A stretch of 64,000 nt of DNA from Capsicum annuum (taxonomy: Eukaryota; Streptophyta; Magnoliopsida; Solanales; Solanaceae), in contig NC_061115.1 of NCBI RefSeq assembly GCF_002878395.1, positions 217,017,717 to 217,081,716 on the forward strand. The letters run 5' to 3'. Both the position numbers and the translations under genes were made by a program. Positions 21,488-32,665 of this stretch are shown here, in pieces; position 1 is the stretch's first letter; each line of letters starts with the position of its first letter. Below the pieces are notes generated by a model, which had not been told where the DNA came from, ran no database searches, and saw only the letters and a list, made by a program, of their open reading frames with translations.

Positions 21488-24400
21488 ATGGCGCCAAAGA
21501 TCGATCAGAGTGATCCATTGTTCATTGGAGCTTCAGATACATCTGGAGCCACATTGATTCCAATCAAACTGATTGGATCAGAAAACTATGGAATGTGGAG
21601 TAGATCTATGAGGATCGCATTGCTGGGGAAGAGGAAGTTTGGTTTTGTATCTGGTGCGTGCAGCAAGGGCTTGTATAGAGAGGAATTACATGAGCAATGG
21701 GAGACCTGCAATGCTATAGTACTGTCCTGGCTAATGAGTTCAGTTAGTGAAGATTTGTTGAGTGGTATTGTGTATGCAACAAGTGCATATGAAGTGTGGG
21801 AAGATCTGAAGGAGAGGTTCAATAAGGTGAATCGTGTGAGAGTGTATCAATTACACATGGAGATTAATACCTTGTCACAAGGTACTGATTTAGTTGCTGC
21901 TTATTTTACCAAGCTGAAGAGTCTATGGAATGAGTATGATCTGCTCCCTCATGTGAATGTCGAAGGTCCAAGGATTATGCAGACCACCTGTCTGAGCTAA
22001 TTTTAATACAGTTTCTGGGAGGTCTAAATGATTCCATGATCAAGCTAGGAGATAGATTCTATTGAAAGGAGTCACACCTACTCTAAACCAGGCTTATGCT
22101 ATGATAGCAGATGATGAAATTCGACAGCTAGCCTGCCATTCTACTTCAAGTGGTAAGTCTGATCCACTTGCAATGCAGGTGAATAGAAACTCAGAAGTTA
22201 CTTATAGAACTCAAAACTATAGAGGCAAGAAGTGTGACTATTGTCATTTAAATGGTCACACAAGAGAGAACTGTTATAAGCTAATTGGGTATCCTGCTGA
22301 TTGGAAGTTGAGAAGAAAAACAATTAACAATACGGGAGGATCAAGAGGTTTCATGTACCAGGGTCATAGTGGTGGACATGGTACTCAGGAGTGTAGGAAG
22401 CACAATAGTCATGGAAACTAGCATGTGAGTCAAGTTATTGCTTAGTATTCATCAAGTGGTCTAAAGGAGCAAGTCTCTAGTGGTGATGCAGGTTATATAG
22501 CTTCCATCAGTCATGGAGATCATAAGGAAATCAACAATACAGTAGCTAGGGGACAATGTTTCACAGAAGGAGAATATAAAATGTTTCACAGAAGGAGAAT
22601 ATAAACAGATAAGGAGCTTCTGAACAAGGACCATCAAGACATGAATTAGACTAACATGTCAAGTATAGCTACATGTCTATTTTCTCGTGCTAAGCAACAG
22701 GAATGGATAGTAGATTCTGGTGCAACTCATCATATTGTAGCAGATAATGAAGTAGTTCACATAAGAAATAAGAGAGCTCAAATAGGAGTCGATAAAGTGA
22801 ATCTTCCAAATGGATCAAAGCAGCTATCCTTATACACCACAACAGAATGGTGTGGTGGAAAGGAAGCATAGAAAAATCCTAAACATAGCTAGAGCCATCA
22901 GATTTCAGTCACACATGCCTATCAAGTACTGGGGCTTGGCTGTTAAGGCAGTTGTCTACCTAATGAACAGATTACCATCATTTTTTATTGATGGTAAAAG
23001 TCCATATGAGGTATTATTCTCTAAACTACCCTCTTTAGAACATCTAAGAGTAATAGGATGTTTGTTCTATGCTTCAACATTGCCTAGAGGTGACAAGTTC
23101 ACTGAAAGAGCACAACCAGCAGCATTGATGGGTTTCTACTACTCAGAAAGGGTACTTGTTATTGGACTTGTTATCAGTTAAATTATTTGTTAGTAGAGAT
23201 GTCACATTCCAAGAAGATATCTTTCCATTTGTTAAAAGGGGAAGTCAACACATACACATGGAGCCATCTTCACTATGTCCAGAGATCAGAGATCAGTGAT
23301 GATCAATACTTAGTCTGTACACATACACATGGAGCCATCTTCACTATGTCCAGAGATCAGTGATGATCAATACTCAGTCTGTTCATCTGATCCTGGTGGT
23401 GATCACATCTTGAATAAAGAAGTATTGGATCATGATGCATCTACAATTGGTCCATCATTAGACATGTCAGCTGACACACAACTGAATTTGGTTCATTCAC
23501 ATATAGACAATGCAGATTCTGAAACACATCCATCTAGAAGAATACCTAGAGTATCTAAGGAGCCTATTTGGATGAAAGATTATGCAGTTCCAGGCAAGAG
23601 AAAAGGCACCAGATATGCTATAGCCAATTATCTGTCATACAAGAATACTACTCAAAATTATCAATGCTATGTGAGCAGGTTTTCAAACTTAATACGCCTC
23701 AGTTCTTCAGTCAGGCATGAAAGATGGGTCCAAGCTATGAAGAAGGAAATCCAGGAACTTGAAGAGAATAATACTTGGGAAATAGTTGACTTACCTCCTG
23801 GAAAGCATGCTATTGGCTCAAAATAGGTATACAAAATAAAATACAAAGCAAATGGTGATATTGAAAGGTTCAAGGCAAAACTGGTAGCTAAGGGTTACAG
23901 TCAACAAGAAGGACTGGATTATCATGACACATTCTCTCCTGTGGCAAAGATAGTGACAGTCAGATGTGTGATTGCTTTGGCTGAATCAAAAGGGTGGACA
24001 TTGTATCAAATGGATGTTTATAATGCATTCTTACAAGGGGATTTAGATGAGGAAGTATATATGAAAATGCCTTAAGGTTTTCAACAACAGGGTAATCACA
24101 AAGTTTGTGGATTGCTTAAGTCACTATATGAACTTAAGCAAGCTTCCAGACAATGGAATATCAAACGTACCTCAGCATTATTAGGTGCAGGTTTCATTCA
24201 AAGTGCTCATGACTACTCCTTGTTCACATTAAAAGGAGCAAAGGAAATGGTAGTGGTACTGGTGTATATAGATGATCTGTTGATCACAGGTGATAGTGAA
24301 GCCATGATCATTGAAGCTAAGGAGATCTTGCACAGGCAGTTCAAACTCAAAGATCTAGGGGAGCTCAAATACTTCCTGGGAATTGAAGTCTTGAGGTCAA

Positions 24401-25237
24401 AACAGGGTGTTATCTTGAATCAAAGGAAGTATCTTCTTGAGTTAATATCAGAAGCTGGTCTGGTTGGTACAAAACCAGCTTCTACTCCTATGGAGTCCAA
24501 TGCTAGACTTACATCAGTTGATTATGATGCGATTGCAGGAGTTACTGGTGATGTTATCTTGAAGGATGCAACTGCTTATCAAAGGTTAGTTGGTAAGCTT
24601 ATGTATGCTACCATAACTAGACCAGATATGAATTTTGCTGTTCAAACATTAAGTCAGTTCATGCAAAGACCAAAGAGATTCCATTTGGAGGCTGCATATA
24701 GAGTGATAAGGTACCTAAAGGGTTCTGTTGGTCAAGGTGTCTAGTTGAAAGCTCAAGGCTGTTGCAGACTTGGTTTGTTGGTGTGACTTAGATTGGGCTG
24801 CATGCCCCAACACAAGAAGATCAGTTACTGGTTAAATGGTGCATTTTGGTGGCTCACTCATATCCTGGAAGTCTAAAAAACAACACACAGTCTCAAGGAG
24901 TTCAGCTGAAGCTAAATACAGGAGTATGGCTACTGCTGTGGCAAAACTTACTTGGATAGAAGGGCTATTTGCAGAGTTGAATGTCCAGATTCACAAACCT
25001 ATCATCCTATTTAGTGATAGTAACTCAGCTATACAACTTGCAGCAAATCCTATCTTTCATGAAAGAGCCAAACACATCGAGATCGACTGTCATTTTATCA
25101 GAGATAAAATCAAAGAAGGACTTGTCCAGCCCTTACATATTTCAACACAACATCAAGTAGCAGATATCCTAACCAAGAGTTTAGGCCATGATCAACAATG
25201 TCACTTATTAAGCAAGCTTGGTGTGCTCAACATTTAG
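21488..25237 (+). pseudogene. Copia gag-pol, broken
   Basis: Gag starts at 21488 (MAPKIDQSDPLFIGASD) and breaks at 22000. A zinc knuckle CDYCHLNGHTRENCYK follows at about 22235. The protease motif WIVDSGATHHIV lies at about 22700. The reading then jumps at about 22830 to YTPQQNGVVERKHR, the end of the integrase catalytic domain. The pre-integrase finger and most of the DDE core are gone. Reverse transcriptase pieces run from 23700 to 24740, including LVYIDDLLITG with the catalytic YIDD, with stops at about 23824 and 24073. RNase H (24836-25237) has SRSSAEAKYRSMA and the terminal HQVADILTKSL. Short tandem duplications lie at about 22557-22610 (26-bp unit) and 23260-23390 (about 70-bp unit). 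Confidence 0.9.
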
Positions 25238-25250
25238 CACCCTTCAGCTT

Positions 25251-25259
25251 GAGGGGGAG
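25251..25259 (+). other. Copia polypurine tract
   Basis: GAGGGGGAG immediately before the right LTR. Confidence 0.8.
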
Positions 25260-25590
25260 TATTGAAAGTTATTTCAATCAGTTAGTTATCCATTAGTTAG
25301 TTAATGATAGTTAGTTATTGTTACATTGAGCTACTGTACAATATGGTTAAGAGTTAGATAATTGATTATGTGGAGCCGAGTGGTGAGCTGATAATCATGT
25401 GCTATAAGTGTGATGTAGTTGAGCTAAGACTTGAGATTCTTCTAGACTATTCTAGAAGGTATACTCTAGTCTATAAATAGAACCTGCAACTAACAGTTGC
25501 AGGCAATGTAACCGTTTTCTCTAATTGTTGAAAAATGAGCAAATATACTTCTATGGCTTCTCTGTTTTCATTATCTCTGTAAATTTCACA
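25260..25590 (+). repeat. Copia 3-prime LTR
   Basis: It starts TATTGAAAG and ends TTTCACA. It has an extra segment around 25370-25420 (GTGGAGCCGAGTGGTGAGC) that the left LTR lacks. Confidence 0.85.
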
Positions 25591-26280
25591 ATTCTTATAT
25601 CTTTGGTGTTTACGTTAACCCAATAAATACCGATACTGTTTGAATGTAGTTTACCCAGCCGCATTGTGAAATATGTGTTCAATTGACACAGTTTGAGAAT
25701 AGATTAGGTGTTCAAATGGTCATTGACTTAGTTTAGGTGGTTCAATAAAATATTCAAGACGAGTGTTTTGGTCTATCTATTTATTTGGCCTATTAATGAC
25801 TCCAACTTTATATAGTCAAACTATCACTTCAGCTGTTGAAATTAGCTCGCTTATCGGCTCACGTGTGTCTGAATGTTACTTCATTTGACGCTCAGAGACT
25901 AATACTGATCTATGAACCATCGAGTAAATACAAGACCAATGACACAACAAAATGTGTGCTTACCAAAACAAACCGAAACAATGACTCACCTCTATCACTT
26001 AGAGGGTAGAAAAAAATATAAGTTGTTATTATCAAATTGTCCCTCTTTGTAATAAAATATTTAAAATATGCCTCTACTCCTTGAAGAAGATATAATTTAT
26101 ATCTCTTTAAAACACATTAAATAAGTACGAATAATAGACTTCAATCTCAGTAAATTAGACAAGAGGTAATATAATTTCTAAATTCAAACTCAAAAAGTTC
26201 AAATCTTGAATCCGCTTATTACACTAGTATAAAAAAAGGAACAGGACACAATAGTCAAATAAAATGTTGCGATGATAAAA

Positions 26281-26878
26281 CTAGAAGGCTGAAAAGAACA
26301 TCAGATTAAAGCATGATCTCGAATTCTTCGAAGGAGAGAAAGGTATCAAATTTGCCCGTTTATGCTTTGTCTTTGTAGTTTCTTGTTCATCCTTAAAAAT
26401 CTGCTTACTCCTACTTTCATGCTACAAAATGGCTATCACCTCTGTCTATTTAAGTATATATCATCAGACAAAAAAACCAATTCATGGTAACAATGACTAC
26501 AAATTTTTAACTTAATTTTTAGTCTTATAACACTTTGGTCTCTCAGTTATGAATAAATATGTATACAACATATTTAACCTGCAACTTAAATTTATCATAC
26601 CAAAAAATACATTATCGATTGTGTAAGTTAAAGTGATTATAAAGGAAAAGAGTGAAGAAATTAATTATAGGCTCAAATGTACATGTGATATTTTGCTCGG
26701 GTAACAACTGCTTCTTGCACCATGAACAAAATTCAAGAAAACCACTATTAGTTTTCTTTTCGAAACAGGGTTTGATTCGACCATTAACTTTGTTAACAAT
26801 TTTTAACATGTTTCTTTGGGTTCCACCTAACACTTTTTTTGTCTTCAAGTACCACACTTAGTCCTGCATTGCCCTTGA
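26281..26878 (-). pseudogene. FLZ-c pseudogene
   Basis: This is the unit 2 counterpart of FLZ-a. A frame reads KKVLGGTQRNMLKIVNK and then FLEFCSWCKKQLLPEQNI, the first half of the FLZ finger. The position of the start codon holds no ATG; the only nearby ATG runs into a stop after three codons in another frame. Two bases are lost just after QNI, so the end of exon 1 is out of frame. Exon 2 remains as diverged sequence at about 26281-26455. It is not functional. Confidence 0.75.
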
Positions 26879-27452
26879 CCTTTTATGATTTTTTTTGAAT
26901 ACCTTCTATGCCTGAAGGAGTGGTATTTATATTCAAATATTTTGTTGTAGTTTAATTTGCAGGAAGGGATAGAGTTATAAGTATGATCTTATCCGAATTC
27001 AATTGTTTTGGCTCAGATTCTATTAAAAACGAAAATAATCAATTTTGAATAAAGTTTAATTAAATGAATTGCTACGGTCCTAGTCAAACTCATAAAATTT
27101 GAAATGCAAAATTTATCTCACTTGTCATAGTAGTTAGATTTTTTCTTGTTCTTATTTTTTTACTCTTGCTTTGCCATCTTCTTTTACTCGTTTCATTGCG
27201 TTGTAGTTAGGGGAAAGTTAGGTGATAATAATTATTGTGATACTGTTTTTTTAATAATCGGGAAACTTTTAATAATCAACGAAAGCATGTTTGAAAAATA
27301 GTGTGTCCTTATCTTTTTCTGCTTATATCATGCTTTTGTTTGCTACTACGACTTTTATTGTTGAACTAAAAATTGTGAGTAAATCATTCATTTAATTTCT
27401 ATTAATGTTCCTATTAAATCATCTGTGTTTATGGCCGAACTAAGTTCATAAG

Positions 27453-27697
27453 CTTTTGGCAAAATTGATAAGCGTGTCCTTTAACTTGGCTTCATCTTGC
27501 ATCTGCGCCTTCCAACATTGGGTGAACACAAGTAGACACTTAATCTTGTATAAAATTGAACAAGTAGACACATTTGCCTCCTACATGACGTTTTACGTGT
27601 ATTATGCCACAAAGGACTTGTACACATACCAAGTTGGAGTGCATAGATGCCAATTCAAGGCTGAATTCAAGGATATGTTTATGCATTATGCCTAAGT
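27453..27697. mobile_element. Inverted-repeat MITE in the FLZ-c/FLZ-d spacer
   Basis: Same family as 13993-14313 but in opposite orientation, ending ATGTTTATGCATTATGCC. A plus-strand ORF across it is a by-product. Confidence 0.65.
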
Positions 27698-28033
27698 TTT
27701 TTATCCCCTACTTACAAAGTAGTGTAATTAGGAAATAAGTCGACAAAACAAGGTGAAAAGATAAGAACAAGGAAAAATCTGGCTACAAGGGAAATTAACA
27801 AGACAATAAAACAGAAGTCAAAAGATAAAAACAATGATAAATTTAGCTACAAGTGAGATTAGATTCGCAATCTAAATTTTATGAGTTTGACTAGAACCGC
27901 CTTTTAATTTTTATTCTATTCAAAATTAATTATTTTGCTTTTAAAAGAATCTGAGTCAAAACTATTGAATTCGGATAAGATCATACTTATAACTCTATCC
28001 CTTTCCTACAAATTAAACTACACAGAATGTGCG

Positions 28034-28043
28034 TATATAAATA
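28034..28043 (+). promoter_or_regulatory. TATA box of FLZ-d
   Basis: TATATAAATA, followed by AGGCATAGAGGG, as at FLZ-b. Confidence 0.55.
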
Positions 28044-28087
28044 CCACTCCTTTAGGCATAGAGGGTAATCAATAAAAAATAAGAGGT

Positions 28088-28672
28088 CTGAGCAGCACAG
28101 GACAAAGTGTAGTACTTGAAGAAGAAGGCGGTGGTAGCAAAAGAAATATGTCACAGGTTGGTAACAAAACTAGTAGCCCAATCAAACCCTGTTCCGAAGT
28201 GAAAACTATCTATGGATTTCTTGAATATTGCTTATTTTGCAAGAAGAAGTTGCTACCCGTGCAAGATATCTACATGTACATGTGAGAGTTCTCCTATAAT
28301 TATTTTCTATACTCTTTTCCTTTATCATCACTTTGACTTGCACAATTCGTAGTGTAGTTTTTGTTATGAATTAAGTTAAAGGTTAAATGTGTTGAATCAA
28401 AATTTACTTATAGCTAAGGGACCAAAAGTTTTGTAACCCTACAAATTAAATTAAAGTTTATAATGGTTATCATGAATTGATCTTTTTTTTTTCTAATGAC
28501 ATATACTTAAATGGATAGGGGTAATAAGCCATTCTGTAGCGTGGAATGCAGGAGCAAGCAGATTTTTAAGGATGAAGAAGAAACTACAAAGGCAAAGCAA
28601 AATCAAACAGATTCGATAGCTTCATCTTCTTCGAAGAATTCGAGATCATGTTTTAGTCCAATGTCTTTTTAG
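28088..28672 (+). pseudogene. FLZ-d, open frame without ATG
   Basis: Exons 28088-28281 and 28519-28672 join to 115 codons plus a stop, with GT and AG borders and no internal stop. The FLZ finger is complete: FLEYCLFCKKKLLPVQDIYM then NKPFCSVECRSKQIFKDE, cysteines at about 48, 51, 71 and 75. A CTG stands where the family start ATG is expected. A downstream Met at codon 21 (MSQVGNK) is in frame and would still give a protein containing the entire finger. The acceptor side has three extra bases relative to FLZ-b, which keep the frame. FLZ-d therefore remains a candidate for an expressed gene with an internal or non-ATG start. It is divergent from FLZ-c. Confidence 0.6.
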
Positions 28673-29059
28673 CCTTCTAGTTTTATTCTCGCAACATTTA
28701 CTTTGACTTTTGTGTCTTGTTCCTTTTTTTTTTAATAATAGTGTTACAAGAAAATTCAGGATTTGAAATTTTTTTTCGAATTTGGAAATTCTGTTACCTT
28801 TTGTCTTATTTACTCAATTTGAAGTCTATTATTCGTACTAATGCTTTTTCAAGATTTATGAAGTATCTCTTTTTTAAGGAGTAGAGACATCTTTTATAAC
28901 AAAGAGGGATAATTTGTAAATATCAACTTGTATTTTATTTCTAGCCACCAAGCGATAGGGGCGAGTCACTTTTGCGTTCCTTTTTTATAAGCACACATTT
29001 TGTTGTGTTGTTGGTCTTGTGTTTATTCCAAAATTCCAAATCTTGAAGATTGTTAATTA

Positions 29060-29542
29060 TCTTTGAGCTTTGAATGAAGTTAATGTTCAAGCAAGTGTGA
29101 GCCAATAAGCAGGCTCATTTCAACAGTTTAGTGATAATTTGACTATATGAAGTTGGAGTCCATTAATAGGCCAAATACTTTGATAGGCCTGTAGAGCTTA
29201 CAACAAGGGCATCCTGGTGTACTAAAGCTACCGCTATGTGCGGTATCCGGGGAAAATGGTTGCAGCCGCTGAGGATCAAACCCGTGTGCAGACCCGCCAA
29301 TCACCGTAAAGCTTGTTTGAATATTTTATCAAATCATCTAAACTTAGTCGATGACTATTTGAACACCTAACCTATACTCAAACCACATAATTGTACACAT
29401 ATTTCCCACTGGGAAAAATGTATTAGTATTTATTGGGTTAATGTAAATATCCAGATACAACAACTATAAATGAAGAAATCACACTCCACTCTTATTTATG
29501 ATAAGGATGTTTTTCGTACCACTCAGTCATATTATCTCTCCC
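29060..29542. other. Right palindrome arm of unit 2
   Basis: Inverted copy of the left arm, covering the same landmarks as 25596-25890 and, across the Copia gap, 21030-21110. A reversed SINE tail fragment (GCTATGTGCGGTATCCGGGG) is inserted at about 29205-29315. Confidence 0.7.
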
Positions 29543-32500
29543 CTTTGTCATACAAGGTGGATCCTAGGATAAAACAAAAGCTATTTTAAGTTCAAAAATT
29601 GGTGCTTGAACATTGATGGCTATACTGACGGAGTTAGGGAATGGTGGAACAATTTCTACATTGCTGGTAGACCCGACTATATTTAGCTTGCAAGGTGAAA
29701 GCTCTGAAGAGAAAACTCAATGATTGGAGCAAATTGAGCAGGGGAATTTAGGTGTACAAAGAAAGTTCCCATTAAGCAAGCTGACAGATACTGAAGTAAT
29801 ATTGAGAGACAGACTTCTCACTGAAGCAGAGATGAAGAGAAAAGCAGGACTTATGCTAAAATATAAGGAGTTGATTGTAAAGGAGGCGATTGCGTTGAGA
29901 CAAAGGTCCAAAGACTTATGGTTAGAGGAGAGAGACAAAAACACAAAGTTCTTCCATAAAATTGTCAATGCCACATAAGGTATAATAGCGTAGACATGAT
30001 GTTAGTACAAGCAGAACTCAGGATTCTACTAGAATTGACTAGAATTGGAGAGGAGATAGTAGATCTTTACCAAAATCTATACACTGAAACAGCGCAATGG
30101 AGACCAATCAATCACTTCCACAATTGCCCAGTTTTAACCGTGGAAGAAAATTGAGAGTCTGCCTGCAAGATTTGAGGAGGAGAAAGTGTTGAGAAATATA
30201 AAGTTGTGTGCAACAAATAAGGCTCCAAAGCTTGATGGCTTCGCCATGGTTTTTTTAAGAAAATGCTGGGAAGTGGTACAATCAGATATCATGAATGCAT
30301 TCCACAACGTCTACGTGCAAGAAATGTTCGATAGGAGCTATAATGACACTTTTATAACTCTGATTCCAAAGAAGAGAATTGCTAAAGAACTAAGGAATTT
30401 TAGACCAATTAGTTTGATTGGTGACATATACATAATATTCTCCAAAGTTCTAATTGAAAGGCTGAAAGGATGATGGAAAAACTAGTCGGCTAGCAGTTCT
30501 GAGAAGGGTGGGATTTGGGCAAAAATGGATTCACTGGATAAGGTATTGCATTTTAACAATGAGTTTTTCAGTCCTTATCAATGGTATTCCAACAAGCTCT
30601 TTTGATTACATAAGGGTCTCAGACAAGGTGATCCTTTGTCATTATTTCTGTTTTTACTAGAAATGGAGGGCCTTAATAGTATTGTTAAATCTGCTAATAC
30701 TAATGGGGGGTAAGATGTTTTCATGTCGCTAGAGATGGAAGAGACAACTTGGAAGTGGCTCGTCTGTAGTATGCAGATTTTACACTCATTTCTTGTGATG
30801 CTAATAAAGAATAGATGAGAGTACTAAGGGTTATTCTAGTCCTGTTCGAGAGGATGTCTGGACGACATATTAATTAGAGGAAGAGTGTCCTGTATCCTAT
30901 CAATGAGGTTTCTAATATGGATTTCCTGAATGCAATTTTGGGTGGTGAGTTTGGCAGTCTGCCAACTACTTACCTAGATACTTTAGGAGAAAAGTCAAAG
31001 TCTATGGAGATATGGAGCAATGTGGTTGAGAAGTGTGAAATTAAATTGGCTAGGTTGAAAAGGTCGTACGTGTCACTTGGTGGAAGATTAACTTTCATCA
31101 ATTCAGTCTTAGATTCCTTGTCCTACCTATATGATGGCCTTGTTCCCTATCCTAGCAAGGGTCATCGACAGATTAAGGGAAAGTAATTGTAGCCAAGTAT
31201 GTAAGGAAGACTAATGGATGACTAAAGTTATAATTCCATATGGAGTCGATCTATGGAGGTCCATAAGAATCTTGTGGAATGAGCTGAAAAGTTTTTCCGT
31301 GATCAAAGTGAACAATGGGGCTAATACCTATTTTGGAAAGATGATTAGTATGAAGTAGGTAAACTGGAAAGGTTGTTTTCAGAGATACACTCCTTAGAGA
31401 ATCACCAACATTGTACCATAATAGAGCTTTCAGACACCAAAAGGGTGGAGTTTCAACATCAGAAGGCAACTCAATGATCGGGAAGTGTAAAGAATGGTAG
31501 AGTTCATAAATTTGATTGAACAGTTCAGTGGATTGAGGGAAGATATGAATTTGCTGGCAAGGCAGTAAAACAGATTCGTTCAAGGTGAGCAAAAGCTTCA
31601 GAAGGTTGAACAGTACCAAAATGTAGCTTAGCAGCTGGCCATGGAAAAATATTTGGAAGACCAAAATACCTTACAAAGTGGCATGTTTTATATTGCTCTT
31701 GGGAAAGGAGGCTGTTCTTACGGAGGAGAACCTTATGCGAAGAGGAATAATCTTATGCCTTGGATGTTTCCTATGTGGGGAGAAAGCAGAGACAATTAAC
31801 CAGTTTTTCATTCATTGCAAGGTCACTGGACAACTATAAATGCTGTTTTTGAACCTCAGAGGCACATCATGGTGAATGCCTAGGAAGATTACAGAGGTCT
31901 TATCAAGACTGGGGCAAGTGGGAGTGTGTGCAAAGAGTAGAAGTAGGTGGAGGATAGTTCCAGCTTGAATTTGGTGGTCAATCTGGAAGGCAACGGACTG
32001 CAAATGTTTCCAGAATATAGAAAACCGTGTGCAGCAGATCAAGTTAAATTGTATATTGATTCTGTGTTTTTGGTGTAATCAGATACGGTCAAATGATCCT
32101 ATTTGTATTCTTGATGTTTTAGACTCATTATACACATAAGATCATAGATATTGGTAGTGGACAATACCTGAGAACAGAGTTACCTGGTATCTGTTGCTGG
32201 TGGGAGGTGGAAGGTATCCCATGAAATTAGTCGAGGTGCGCAAAAGCTTGCCCTAACACCATTGTTATCCAAAAAAACAAAAAAGAAAAGGTTGTGGAGA
32301 ATAATACCCTCTTGCATATGGTGTTAAGTCTGGAGGGAGAGAAATGGAAGGTGTTTTGAAAGATAGGATCAGGTCAGTCCACGATGTGAAATAGGACTGT
32401 CTGGTAACACTTTTCTTTTGGTGTAAACTGTATAGAGGATGTAGAGGAGTTAGTAGATTTCCTAGGACCTCTGTAAAGCTAGAATCTAACTTCTTTGTAA

Positions 32501-32665
32501 CAGTTTTTTGATGGTGGCCAGCATTCCTAATGCTGAAGAATACAACAGTACTAATTCTTTTAAAAAAAAGATATTGGGAGTACTCTTGTAAATATGGTTG
32601 TGCACAACCTGGTAATGACCTGATTTTAAATATATATATGTGCAAAGTTACCAGTTTAAAAAAAA
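29543..32665 (+). mobile_element. Degenerate L1-type LINE, unit 2 copy
   Basis: ORF2 pieces in order are the linker before reverse transcriptase (WLEERDKNTKFFHKIVNAT, about 29915-29975), the RT fingers/palm (APKLDGFAMVFLRKCWEVV and LIPKKRIAKELRNFRPISL, 30186-30473), the thumb (YVSLGGRLTFINSVLDSL, about 31070), and a zinc-knuckle-like CFLCGEKAETINQFFIHC (about 31765-31820). The catalytic box is YADF instead of YADD (about 30769-30780), and stops interrupt every domain. The element is 5-prime truncated, without an ORF1 or endonuclease that I can find. It ends in A9 and is flanked by an 18-bp target duplication (29525-29542 and 32666-32683, one mismatch). It lies in the right palindrome arm, which resumes after it. 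Confidence 0.85.
32170..32283 (+). mobile_element. SINE fragment inside the LINE
   Basis: The 3-prime half of the tRNA-derived SINE family (ACAGAGTTACCTGGTATCTG through CATTGTTATCCAAAAAAAC). It is allelic in position to 18505-18720. Confidence 0.7.

Larger units (their letters stand above)
21118..25590 (+). mobile_element. Ty1/Copia LTR retrotransposon, defective
   Basis: Two LTRs (279 and 331 bp), a tRNA-Met-type primer site TGGTATCAGAGC directly after the left LTR, and the polypurine tract GAGGGGGAG directly before the right LTR define the element. ATTCT flanks it on both sides. The coding order gag, protease, integrase, reverse transcriptase, RNase H is the Copia order. Stops, frameshifts and a missing integrase core make it non-autonomous. 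It interrupts only unit 2, so it inserted after the segmental duplication. Confidence 0.9.

Noticed and set aside
27456..27695. 79-residue ORF on the plus strand
   Set aside because: It lies entirely within a MITE.
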